Assembly (NCBI RefSeq): GCF_014172375.1
Contig: NZ_WNXD01000001.1
Location: 806,001 to 870,000, forward strand
Source: Pedobacter planticolens
GTDB taxonomy: Bacteria; Bacteroidota; Bacteroidia; Sphingobacteriales; Sphingobacteriaceae
Direction: 5' to 3'
DNA length: 64,000 nucleotides
Every line of letters starts with the position of its first letter. Within the stretch, counting starts at the first letter, position 1. Position numbers and translations under genes: made by a program. Shown here one piece after another: positions 18,062 to 26,133 of the stretch. The notes beneath the pieces were generated by a model. That model was not told the DNA's origin, ran no database searches, and worked only from the letters and a program-made list of their open reading frames with translations.

Positions 18062-19147
18062 ATGAGAAACGAGATAGAATTAGAAGGGATTATTGAGGAT
18101 TACCTAAATGGTAAACTTACTGCTGATGAGCAAAAGGCTTTTGAGCAATTGAGAAATAATGACCCAATTGTTGATCATAAAGTAGTTGCACATAAGGTTT
18201 TTTTAGAATCGATGAAGCAATATGCTGACATTTTATTGTTAAAGGAACAAATGGATGCTGCTCATAATCAACTTGATGTTGCTGCAATAAGTGCGAAAGT
18301 AAAACCGCATTCATCTAAAATTGTAAGAATTTGGCGTAATAATAGATCTGCTATTGCAATTGCAGCTTCATTTTTAATTTTAGCCATGGTGATGTTGTAT
18401 TCTATACAAAACCAATCTAAACAAGATGGTAGTTTTGAAGCATTAAATAGAGAAGTTAGTCAGATTAAACGTTCTCAGAATAATTTAATTAGAAATATTA
18501 ATACTAAAGTACAGAACACTAATATAGCTCCTGCTAAATTTGGTGGTTCTGGATTTGCAATTTCTAGCAATGGTTACATTTTAACCAATTATCATGTAAT
18601 TAAAGATGCAGATTCTATCTATGTTCAAAATAGTAGAGGAGTTTCATTTAAAGCAAAAAGATTTTACACTGATCCAATTAATGATATTGCGATTTTAAAA
18701 ATAAATGATTCTTCTTTTGATCATTTGGGTACACTTCCATACAGTATCAAAAAAGCTGGCGCTGGTATTGGTGAAATTGTATATACATTAGGTTATCCAA
18801 AAGATGATGTTGTTTTAGGTGATGGTTATATCAGTTCTAAAACAGGTTTAAATGGCGATACATTGGCTTATCAAGTTGCTATTCCAGTAAATCCAGGTAA
18901 TAGTGGCGGCCCGTTGTTAGATAATGCTGGTAATATTGTTGGTGTAATTAACGGTAAAGAAAACAAAACAGATGGTGCTGCATTTGCAGTAAAATCGAGA
19001 TATATTGTAGAAGCTGTTAATTCTATTCCACAGGATTCGTTGAGTAAAAGAATTCCTTACGGAAAAAGAAGTCAATTGCAAGGTTTGAAACGTAACAAGC
19101 AGGTAGAGAAAATGCAAGATTATGTTTTTATGATTAAAGTGTATTAA
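18062..19147 (+). CDS. Membrane-anchored trypsin-like protease with anti-sigma-like N-terminus
   Basis: The 361-residue protein has three parts. The cytoplasmic head (1-90) contains DYLNGKLTADEQKAFEQL, typical of Bacteroidota anti-sigma and zinc-finger-less regulators. One membrane segment follows (about 97-115). The outer part is an S1C trypsin-like domain (about 160-330) with an intact triad: His178 (TNYHVI), Asp208 (NDIAIL) and Ser281 (GNSGGP). No PDZ domain follows. Direct coupling to the ECF gene suggests one protein that both holds the sigma factor and has an envelope protease. The anti-sigma role is inferred from sequence style and position. Confidence 0.8.
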   Translation: MRNEIELEGIIEDYLNGKLTADEQKAFEQLRNNDPIVDHKVVAHKVFLESMKQYADILLLKEQMDAAHNQLDVAAISAKVKPHSSKIVRIWRNNRSAIAIAASFLILAMVMLYSIQNQSKQDGSFEALNREVSQIKRSQNNLIRNINTKVQNTNIAPAKFGGSGFAISSNGYILTNYHVIKDADSIYVQNSRGVSFKAKRFYTDPINDIAILKINDSSFDHLGTLPYSIKKAGAGIGEIVYTLGYPKDDVVLGDGYISSKTGLNGDTLAYQVAIPVNPGNSGGPLLDNAGNIVGVINGKENKTDGAAFAVKSRYIVEAVNSIPQDSLSKRIPYGKRSQLQGLKRNKQVEKMQDYVFMIKVY

Positions 19148-19168
19148 TATTCCCAAAATATTAAATTT

Positions 19169-19204
19169 GAAACCCCGAACTTTTAGTAAGTTTCGGGGTT
19201 TTTA
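19169..19204 (+). terminator. Terminator of the sigma-protease operon
   Basis: AAACCCCGAAC pairs with GTTTCGGGGTT across a nine-base loop and is followed by T residues, 22 bp after the protease stop. Confidence 0.85.
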
Positions 19205-19221
19205 ATTATAAAAGATTTAAG

Positions 19222-20145
19222 ATGGAATTTGGAAGAGTTACCGAAGCAGAAATTAATACCATTGATTTTACGTTGCCGCCAGATGGTGAGCAAACTGCTA
19301 TTATCTTACAGAATTTGAAACCTTCAGCAAAACCATTATATTATGTTGGTTGCGCTAAATGGGGGAGGAAGGAATGGAAAGATCTTATTTATCCGAAGAA
19401 AACCAAAGAAGCAGATTTTTTAAGTGAATATGTAAAACATTTTAATTCGATTGAATTGAATGCAGTTTTTTATAGTATTCCGAAAGAAGAACAAATTTTA
19501 AAATGGAAAGAGCAAGTTGTCGTAAATACCAAAGGTGATTTTATATTTTGCCCTAAATTTTCTAGAACAATAACACATATCAAAAGGTTAAAGGATGCAG
19601 ATTTTTTGACTGATGAATATATTAAAGCAATTTCTGCCTTTGGCGAATATCTAGGCCCTTGCTTTTTACAGGTTAGCGATAATTTTGGGCCAAATAACAT
19701 TGATATTTTAGAGAAATATCTTGAAAAGTTACCAAAAGATTTACAAGTTTTTGTAGAGGTTCGGCATAAGGATTGGTTTGTTGGGGATGCAAAGAAACAG
19801 TTGTTTTCGATGCTTGCAAAACTGAAAAAAGGAGCAGCAATTACTGATGCTAGCGGGCGAAGAGATTGTTTACATATGGAATTGCCAACACCTGAAGCTT
19901 TTATCCGATTTGTAGGAAACGGTGGTAAATATTTAGATTCTGATAAAGCTAGGGTAGATGAATGGGTGATAAGAATTAAACATTGGTTAGATCATGGTTT
20001 GCAAAGTGTGTATTTCTTTTTGCACCAGCACGATGAAGCAAATACACCATTGATTGCCGATTACACTATTCAAGAATTTAATAAACATTTAGGAAGTGAT
20101 TTGTCACGCATAAATTTTATTACACAAAATAATCTACTGTTCTAA
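19222..20145 (+). CDS. DUF72 family protein (YecE-like)
   Basis: The 307-residue protein has the DUF72 opening YVGCAKWGRKEWKDLIYP (about residues 33-50), the FIFCPKFSRTITH segment and the later VEVRHKDWF strand, all consistent with the TIM-barrel family named after E. coli YecE. The biochemical activity of DUF72 is not established. The family average is about 240-300 residues, so this is full length, with about 30 extra N-terminal residues. It seems monocistronic. Confidence 0.85.
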   Translation: MEFGRVTEAEINTIDFTLPPDGEQTAIILQNLKPSAKPLYYVGCAKWGRKEWKDLIYPKKTKEADFLSEYVKHFNSIELNAVFYSIPKEEQILKWKEQVVVNTKGDFIFCPKFSRTITHIKRLKDADFLTDEYIKAISAFGEYLGPCFLQVSDNFGPNNIDILEKYLEKLPKDLQVFVEVRHKDWFVGDAKKQLFSMLAKLKKGAAITDASGRRDCLHMELPTPEAFIRFVGNGGKYLDSDKARVDEWVIRIKHWLDHGLQSVYFFLHQHDEANTPLIADYTIQEFNKHLGSDLSRINFITQNNLLF

Positions 20146-20201
20146 TAGACTTTTTGTAACTTCAATTATTATATCATTTTATTAATTAAAAACAATTGAA
20201 C

Positions 20202-20837
20202 ATGAGTTTAAGACTAGGAGATACAGCACCGAATTTTAAGGCAACAACATCTATTGGTGAAATAGATTTTTACGAATATTTAGGTGATAGTTGGGGCGTT
20301 TTATTTTCACATCCAGCAGATTACACGCCAGTTTGTACCACTGAATTAGGTCGTACAGCATCTTTAAAGCCCGAATTTGATAAACGAAATGTTAAAGTTT
20401 TAGCATTAAGTGTTGATTCGGCAGAATCGCATAAAGGTTGGATTAGCGATATTAATGAAACTCAAAATACGAATGTAGATTTTCCAATTATTGCAGATCA
20501 GGATAAGAAAATTGCTGACTTGTATGATATGATTCATCCAAATGCTTCTGAAACGATGACGGTTCGCTCTTTATTTGTTATTTCTCCAGATAAAAAAGTA
20601 AAACTGATGATTACTTATCCGGCATCTACAGGAAGAAATTTTACTGAGGTTTTAAGAGTGATAGATTCGTTGCAGTTAACAGCTAATTATAGCGTTGCAA
20701 CGCCAGCAGATTGGAAAGATGGTGAAGATGTAATTGTGATGAATAGTATTAAAACAGAAGATATTCCAGCTAAATTTCCGAAAGGTCACAAAGTGATAAA
20801 ACCTTATCTAAGAACTACACCTCAACCAAATAAGTAA
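20202..20837 (+). CDS. 1-Cys peroxiredoxin (Prx6 type)
   Basis: The protein reduces hydrogen peroxide and organic hydroperoxides in the cytoplasm. The 211-residue sequence has the peroxidatic motif PVCTTELG with Cys45 and His37 in SHPADYTP. No other Cys is present, so it is the 1-Cys Prx6 class, and the C-terminal domain is of Prx6 length. The ATG at 20202 is preferred; a TTG two codons upstream (20196) is also open but gives an unlikely extension. It stands between DUF72 and a cold-shock gene. Confidence 0.92.
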   Translation: MSLRLGDTAPNFKATTSIGEIDFYEYLGDSWGVLFSHPADYTPVCTTELGRTASLKPEFDKRNVKVLALSVDSAESHKGWISDINETQNTNVDFPIIADQDKKIADLYDMIHPNASETMTVRSLFVISPDKKVKLMITYPASTGRNFTEVLRVIDSLQLTANYSVATPADWKDGEDVIVMNSIKTEDIPAKFPKGHKVIKPYLRTTPQPNK

Positions 20838-20923
20838 TTTTAAATTTTTTTTCATTTCAATTTTTTTGTAATTAACTTTAAATCAGTTACTATTAAAAAA
20901 TTATCAATACAATTTACAATTTT

Positions 20924-21121
20924 ATGATTACTGGAAAAGTAAAATGGTTTAACAGCCAAAAAGGTTATGGATTTATTATTTATGATGGCAATAAAGAGAT
21001 TTTTGTTCACTTTAAGGATGTAGTAGGAGGAATAGATAGTATTAAAGAGAATGATGAAGTAGAATTTGAAACTGCAGAAGGTAAAAAAGGATTACAGGCA
21101 GTAAATGTTAAGAAAGTATAA
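20924..21121 (+). CDS. Cold-shock domain protein
   Basis: A 65-residue single cold-shock domain protein with both RNA-binding motifs: RNP1 (KGYGFI, residues 14-19) and RNP2 (IFVHF). It binds single-stranded RNA and DNA and can act as an RNA chaperone. Cold inducibility cannot be judged from sequence. The 86-bp upstream region is very AT-rich. Confidence 0.93.
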   Translation: MITGKVKWFNSQKGYGFIIYDGNKEIFVHFKDVVGGIDSIKENDEVEFETAEGKKGLQAVNVKKV

Positions 21122-21147
21122 TCTGAATTGACATAAAATTTTTTAAT

Positions 21148-21177
21148 AAGCTTTGCGAATTTCGCAAGGCTTTTTTA
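21148..21177. terminator. Bidirectional terminator between convergent genes
   Basis: AAGCTTTGCGA and TCGCAAGGCTT form an 11-bp stem (one G-T pair) over an ATT loop, with T runs on both strands. It lies between the cold-shock gene and the methyltransferase gene ending at 21179. Confidence 0.82.
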
Positions 21178-21178
21178 T

Positions 21179-22357
21179 TTAATAATGCTGAATGATTTTA
21201 GCCTTAATCACTAAATAGCCAGCATTAGTTTGAGTAAATAGGATAAAATCATCATGACTTGAACCGATTTTATATTTTTTAACCAAATTCTCCGCTTTTT
21301 CAGGGAAATTCCGAACAATAACGTTTCCTTTTAGCTCTTTTTCCTTTTTTAGTTCGTTTAAGTTTAAGAGCAATTTAATTTCGAAAATTCTGCCTAAAAA
21401 ATCTGCTTTTATTTCTTCACTAAAATACAATTGGCTTTGCTGATGCAATTTTTTTAAGCCAAATCTTTCTGCTATTAAATTAAATGCACCACTTTTTAAT
21501 AATGCAACATCAGGTTCGTATAAATATCCAGCAGGTGATGAGCTAGCGATTTCAGTAGCTATTTGTAAATCGCTTATAGGAAAAGAAAAGGTTTTTGTAG
21601 TCGTATTTAGTGTTGCACAAACAATTTTCGTTTCACCCATAAAATCTTTGTCAATTACCCAAAGTAATTCTTTGCACTCGTTTTTTACACTTACAATATG
21701 AATTTCACTCACATTTTGTAATTCACTTAAACCAGCAGAAATATCAAGCAATGGCGCAGTTTTAATGATTATTCGCTGTGCTTTTTCCAAAAATAGCGCT
21801 AAATGCTCGGTTACATCTGGTGTACAATCCTTAAGTTTAAATACCTTATTACTATGACTTCGCCTTGCTGGATCAATGTAAATAGTATCGAATTTAAGCT
21901 TGCTTTTTTTGAGGAATTCAATTCCGTCTTCTGCTACAAAATTTATGTTATTTGCACCTAAAACCTTAGCATTATGAGTTGTAATCTCTGATAATTCTGG
22001 ATTGATTTCACAGCTATGAATACTCTCTATTTTTTTTGAAAAAAAGTAACTATCAACTCCAAATCCTGCTGTGAGATCAATTAGTGAATTTCCAATGGCT
22101 AAATTTGCTTTATAAGCTGCTGTGGTTTCAGATGAACATTGTTCTATAGACAGTAAAACCGGGTAATAAATCTTATCTTGATTAAACCATTTGGAAAGTT
22201 TGTGAATGGATTTTTTCTTAGCTGCAATTTGACCAGCTAATTCTGCCGAACTTACATTTTTAAACAAGGATTTTGATAGTGCAACTTTATTTACATCGGC
22301 ATTAATATGCTCAGTAATATAGCGTTGAATCTCATTTTTTAAAATATTCTCATTCAT
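21179..22357 (-). CDS. SAM-dependent methyltransferase with THUMP-like domain
   Basis: A 392-residue class I methyltransferase with motif I DLTAGFGVDSYFFSKK near residue 95 and a DPARR motif (residues about 160-164), as in RNA guanine-N2 methyltransferase-like proteins. The C-terminal part matches the Bacteroidota THUMP-like region in length and position. An RNA substrate is likely but unproven. It is the last gene of a five-gene minus-strand operon and starts 11 bp after the aspartate kinase stop. Confidence 0.8.
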   Translation of the reverse strand: MNENILKNEIQRYITEHINADVNKVALSKSLFKNVSSAELAGQIAAKKKSIHKLSKWFNQDKIYYPVLLSIEQCSSETTAAYKANLAIGNSLIDLTAGFGVDSYFFSKKIESIHSCEINPELSEITTHNAKVLGANNINFVAEDGIEFLKKSKLKFDTIYIDPARRSHSNKVFKLKDCTPDVTEHLALFLEKAQRIIIKTAPLLDISAGLSELQNVSEIHIVSVKNECKELLWVIDKDFMGETKIVCATLNTTTKTFSFPISDLQIATEIASSSPAGYLYEPDVALLKSGAFNLIAERFGLKKLHQQSQLYFSEEIKADFLGRIFEIKLLLNLNELKKEKELKGNVIVRNFPEKAENLVKKYKIGSSHDDFILFTQTNAGYLVIKAKIIQHY

Positions 22358-22368
22358 TTTAGCTAATC

Positions 22369-23634
22369 TTACGCTTTATCTTTCATCACAATTTGACAAG
22401 TGTGTCGGCTTTTTACTTCCAATAATACATCCTTGTTAACAATAACTCTGTCAATGGTTTGCTGATTGTAATAACGAATAGTTACGAGTTCTAATCCTTT
22501 GTTATATTTCACTTTAAAGGTTTCAGACAAATCTGTTATTAATTGCTTAATTTTTTCCTCATCATTATCTACACTTACCGAAAAACTGATGGCAGAATTA
22601 AGCATAGTATTCACTTTTACCTTGTTTTTATGTAAGATATTGAAAATATGACTTAAGTTTTCTTCAATGATGAATGAAAAATCTTTAGGGAATATGGAAA
22701 TTAAAACCTGATTTACTTTGAAAATAAAAGAGGGTACAGGTAAAGGTGTTGCAACTCCAGTGATGGCAGTTCCTACAGCTTCAGGCTGTAAAAATGAACG
22801 CACATAAAGCGGAATTCCTTTATTTTGAATAGGTTTTATCGTTTTTGGATGGATTACCGTTGCACCATAATAAGTAAGTTCTATTGCATCGTGATACGAT
22901 AACTGAGGTATTTTTTCAGTTTCATCAAACCATTTTGGATCTGCATTTAAAACGCCAGGTACATCTTTCCAAATCGTCATTGATTCTGCATTTAAGCAAG
23001 CGCAAAAAATAGCAGCTGAATAATCAGAACCTTCCCTGCCCAAAGTACTGGTGAAGTTTTCACTCGTACCGCCAATAAAACCCTGTGTTATTACAATTCC
23101 TCTATCCAGATAAGTAGGCAAATGTTTCTGAATTTCTTGTTCTGTTTTATCCCAAATTACATTTGCATCGCGGTAATTATTATCTGTTTTAATGTAACTT
23201 CTAGCATCAGCCCAGATGGCGAAACAACCAATTAAATTTAAATAAGCCGCCACAATTTTTGTAGAAACCAATTCTCCAATAGAAACAATTTGATCGTATA
23301 AATAATCTGCACTATCGCTTGCTTCTTCTTCCAACAACCATTCTATTTCTACAAATGTATTTGCTACATCATCATAAATAGGGTTTTTATGGTCAGTAAA
23401 CAAAGTTGAAATAATATCGAAATGATAGGTTTTTATTTCTTCAAATAACTGATGTGCTTTTTCCTCGCCTTTAACATAAGCCCAAGTTAATTCCTCTAAT
23501 TTGTTGGTCATTTTTCCCATAGCAGAAATAACAATCAGTAAATTAGTTGATGGATAGCCCTGCACAATTTTGGCCAAATTTTTAACACCTTCTGCGTCTT
23601 TTACAGAAGCTCCTCCGAATTTAAATACTTGCAT
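22369..23634 (-). CDS. Aspartate kinase
   Basis: The 421-residue protein opens with the kinase signature VFKFGGASVKDAEG and has the TTLGREGSDYSA-type nucleotide site (TSTLGREGSDYS near residue 200), followed by an ACT-type regulatory region from about residue 300. It makes aspartyl phosphate for lysine, threonine and methionine synthesis. It is monofunctional, without a homoserine dehydrogenase domain. Its ATG overlaps the stop of the preceding gene by one base, so translation is coupled. Confidence 0.92.
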   Translation of the reverse strand: MQVFKFGGASVKDAEGVKNLAKIVQGYPSTNLLIVISAMGKMTNKLEELTWAYVKGEEKAHQLFEEIKTYHFDIISTLFTDHKNPIYDDVANTFVEIEWLLEEEASDSADYLYDQIVSIGELVSTKIVAAYLNLIGCFAIWADARSYIKTDNNYRDANVIWDKTEQEIQKHLPTYLDRGIVITQGFIGGTSENFTSTLGREGSDYSAAIFCACLNAESMTIWKDVPGVLNADPKWFDETEKIPQLSYHDAIELTYYGATVIHPKTIKPIQNKGIPLYVRSFLQPEAVGTAITGVATPLPVPSFIFKVNQVLISIFPKDFSFIIEENLSHIFNILHKNKVKVNTMLNSAISFSVSVDNDEEKIKQLITDLSETFKVKYNKGLELVTIRYYNQQTIDRVIVNKDVLLEVKSRHTCQIVMKDKA

Positions 23635-24437
23635 TAATTTGTTTCTGTTAAAATGGTATTTGGCTTAGCAATGCCTTTTAAAGCTGAAAATGGGACGATT
23701 AATTCTGTTGTTCCTTCCGAATAAGGTTTAATCTCATAAGGATTATACAAAAACACCAAACCTTTATTGCTTACATAAAAGTTTTCAGGTAAGTGAAATT
23801 TATCATCTCGGAAAAAATACTTTCCACTTAATGATTCTGTCGCCGTCAATTTTTCATCTTTTCTGAAAATAGCTTCCCCAATGCTTACTAATTTTTCACG
23901 CTGATTAGCTGCAATCAATGAATCTAATGGTATTACTGTATTAGTTTTTGGATTATAATTTAGGTAAGAAAAACTGGTATTTGGATGAGCACCGCCAGAA
24001 TAATCCGAGTTTATGTATTGCAAAGCGATGTAATTGTGAGTCTGATGAAGCACGTTCACCTCAATAGATAACCACCAAACTTGAGCGCTGGTTGCATTTT
24101 GTGAGTGAAAATCATCATATCCTTTTACAAAACTAGTTGCAATATCTTGATATGAAGTGGTTTTTTCTTCTTCACCTATATAATTAAAAACTTGTCTTAA
24201 AATGTACTTATTTAAGATTTCATTTTTAAATACTGGATGGGTTATAACAGCTTTTGTAGTATCAGAAGTTTTAGCATCAGTTTTAATGATGTTTTTGCTA
24301 TAAACCTTAACCGAATCGTAATTAAATGTTAAAGTATCAATTGCAGCAACGATGTTTTCGCTATTATCTCTGTTTTTTTCATTTCTACAGGCCAAAAAAA
24401 TGCAAATCCCAATAAAAAATAAGGCTAATTTTCTCAT
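23634..24437 (-). CDS. DUF3298 / PdaC-like lipoprotein
   Basis: A protein of about 267 residues starting MRKLALFFIGICIFLAC, a lipoprotein signal with the lipobox ending at Cys17. The mature part contains the DUF4163-DUF3298 arrangement seen in RsiV and PdaC, including YINSDYSGGAHPN and NYNPKTNTVIPLDSL. An upstream in-frame ATG (24482) would add 15 residues that destroy the signal peptide, so 24437 is chosen. The start overlaps the GNAT stop in an ATGA arrangement. The role is unclear; members bind lysozyme or polysaccharide in other bacteria. Confidence 0.8.
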   Translation of the reverse strand: MRKLALFFIGICIFLACRNEKNRDNSENIVAAIDTLTFNYDSVKVYSKNIIKTDAKTSDTTKAVITHPVFKNEILNKYILRQVFNYIGEEEKTTSYQDIATSFVKGYDDFHSQNATSAQVWWLSIEVNVLHQTHNYIALQYINSDYSGGAHPNTSFSYLNYNPKTNTVIPLDSLIAANQREKLVSIGEAIFRKDEKLTATESLSGKYFFRDDKFHLPENFYVSNKGLVFLYNPYEIKPYSEGTTELIVPFSALKGIAKPNTILTETN

Positions 24438-24904
24438 ACTAAGTTTTTTGTTTGCTCTTTCGAAAATGAAGCATTTAGCCAACCACTTTCAATATCGGCT
24501 GTATATTTATTGTAGAAATTTATAGCCGGCTCATTCCAGTCTAATACCTGCCAAACCATACCATTGTAATTTCCATTTTTTGCTTCCTCAATTACTTTTT
24601 CAAATAATAATTTGCCAACTCCTTTTCCTCTGCTTTCTTCGGTTACAATAAAATCTTCTAAGTATAAACGGCAACCTTTCCAAGTTGAGTATCTAGTGTA
24701 AAATAAAGCAAAGCCTAAAATAATATCGTTTTCTTCAGCAACAAAAGCTTTCCAAATTGGTTTTTGTCCAAAACCTGCATCTACAAATTCAGCTAATGTT
24801 ACGGTAACTTCTTCAGGCGCTTTTTCGTAAATAGCTAACTCGTTAATTAATTCTAATAATCTTATGCAATCTTCCTTAACTGCAACTCTAATATTTATGT
24901 TCAT
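24434..24904 (-). CDS. GNAT family N-acetyltransferase
   Basis: A 156-residue acetyltransferase with the acetyl-CoA binding loop ESRGKGVGKLLFEKV and the strand LYLEDFIVTEES before it, as in the spermidine/diamine acetyltransferase-like branch (KAPEEVT near the N-terminus is typical of that group). The substrate is not determinable. ATG 24904 is preferred over 24916, because it shares one base with the YggS stop (TAATG), the pattern also seen at 23634. Confidence 0.85.
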   Translation of the reverse strand: MNINIRVAVKEDCIRLLELINELAIYEKAPEEVTVTLAEFVDAGFGQKPIWKAFVAEENDIILGFALFYTRYSTWKGCRLYLEDFIVTEESRGKGVGKLLFEKVIEEAKNGNYNGMVWQVLDWNEPAINFYNKYTADIESGWLNASFSKEQTKNLV

Positions 24905-25590
24905 TAGGCTTTCCAATGTTTAATTACTCTTTTTCCAAATATATTACTTCCAATTCTTACCATGGTACTGCCTTGTTCAATTGCCAATTTATAATCTGAC
25001 GACATACCCATAGAAATCTCTTTAAAGCTATCTTCTTTTCTAAAGAAACTCAATTTTATTCCATCAAAAAGCACTTTTAATTCTTGAAATTCTGCTGTTG
25101 TTTGTCCATCAAGTGCGGTATTAGTAGCAATTCCCATTAAGCCCACAATTCTAACATTTTTTAAAGTTTCAAACTCTTCAGAACGTAAAAGTTCAATTGC
25201 TTCATCAAACCCTAAACCAAATTTGGTATCCTCATCAGCAATATAAATTTGCAATAAACAATCAATTATTCTGTTGTTTTTTGCGGCTTGTTTATCAATC
25301 TCTTTCAATAATTTAAAACTATCAACAGATTCTATCAGTTTTACGAAAGGAGCAATATATTTCACCTTGTTACTTTGCAAATGACCAATTAAATGCCATT
25401 CTATATCTTGCGGTAATTGAGTTTGTTTTTCTACCATCTCCTGCACTAAATTCTCTCCAAAAACTCTTTGCCCAGCATTATAAGCTTCTAGTACGGCATC
25501 TGCCGGATGATTTTTTGAAACCGCCACCAACTTAACACCAGCTTGGTCTAATTCATTTTTATATTTTAATAAGTTATCTGCAATGCTCAT
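24904..25590 (-). CDS. YggS/PROSC family pyridoxal-phosphate homeostasis protein
   Basis: The 228-residue protein has the family core VAVSKNHPADAV, with the PLP-binding lysine near residue 26, then FGENLVQEM, HLIGHLQSNK and the phosphate-binding SMGMSSDY region. Members bind PLP without a known reaction and keep vitamin B6 pools balanced. It is the first gene of the five-gene operon running to 21179 and is divergent from the DUF4296 gene. Confidence 0.92.
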   Translation of the reverse strand: MSIADNLLKYKNELDQAGVKLVAVSKNHPADAVLEAYNAGQRVFGENLVQEMVEKQTQLPQDIEWHLIGHLQSNKVKYIAPFVKLIESVDSFKLLKEIDKQAAKNNRIIDCLLQIYIADEDTKFGLGFDEAIELLRSEEFETLKNVRIVGLMGIATNTALDGQTTAEFQELKVLFDGIKLSFFRKEDSFKEISMGMSSDYKLAIEQGSTMVRIGSNIFGKRVIKHWKA

Positions 25591-25662
25591 TTATCAGTAT
25601 TTTTGGTAAAATTAACAACCTTAGCGCAATTTGGCTAAGAAATAAGAAAGGTTTTATAAATA

Positions 25663-26130
25663 ATGAAAAGATTTTTTGTCATCCTTATACTTTGTGCCTT
25701 GTTTTATGCCTGTAAACCAGGTATTCCAAAAGACATTATTCAGCCAGATAAAATGGAAAAAGTATTGCATGATATTCATGTAGCAGATGGATATTCTTCA
25801 TCTTTTCCGCAAGTTGATAGCGCTAAAAAAGTTATTTCTTCATTATATAAAGGCATTTATCAAAAATTCGGAATAGATTCTGCTTTATACAATCAAAGTT
25901 TGGATTATTATTATAAACATCCAGATGTGATGAAAAAAATGTATGATAATATTAGCGCAAATTTGACTAAAGAAAGAGAAAGCTTAACCAGGGTTATTGC
26001 ATTGGAAAGTAGTAGAAACACCTTACATGGTGCTGCATTGTTAGCTCCACCGCCAAAACGTTTAGATTCGACCTTTAAAATGGGGACTAATCCGTTAAAC
26101 ATATCTTCAATCAATTATTCGGTTAATTAA
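25663..26130 (+). CDS. DUF4296 lipoprotein
   Basis: A 155-residue predicted lipoprotein with signal MKRFFVILILCALFYAC, then KPGIPKDIIQPDKMEKVLHD, the opening of the Bacteroidota DUF4296 family. No enzyme motif is visible. The mutS2 gene starts 3 bp after its stop, so the two are co-transcribed. The function is unknown. Confidence 0.85.
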   Translation: MKRFFVILILCALFYACKPGIPKDIIQPDKMEKVLHDIHVADGYSSSFPQVDSAKKVISSLYKGIYQKFGIDSALYNQSLDYYYKHPDVMKKMYDNISANLTKERESLTRVIALESSRNTLHGAALLAPPPKRLDSTFKMGTNPLNISSINYSVN

Positions 26131-26133
26131 GTT

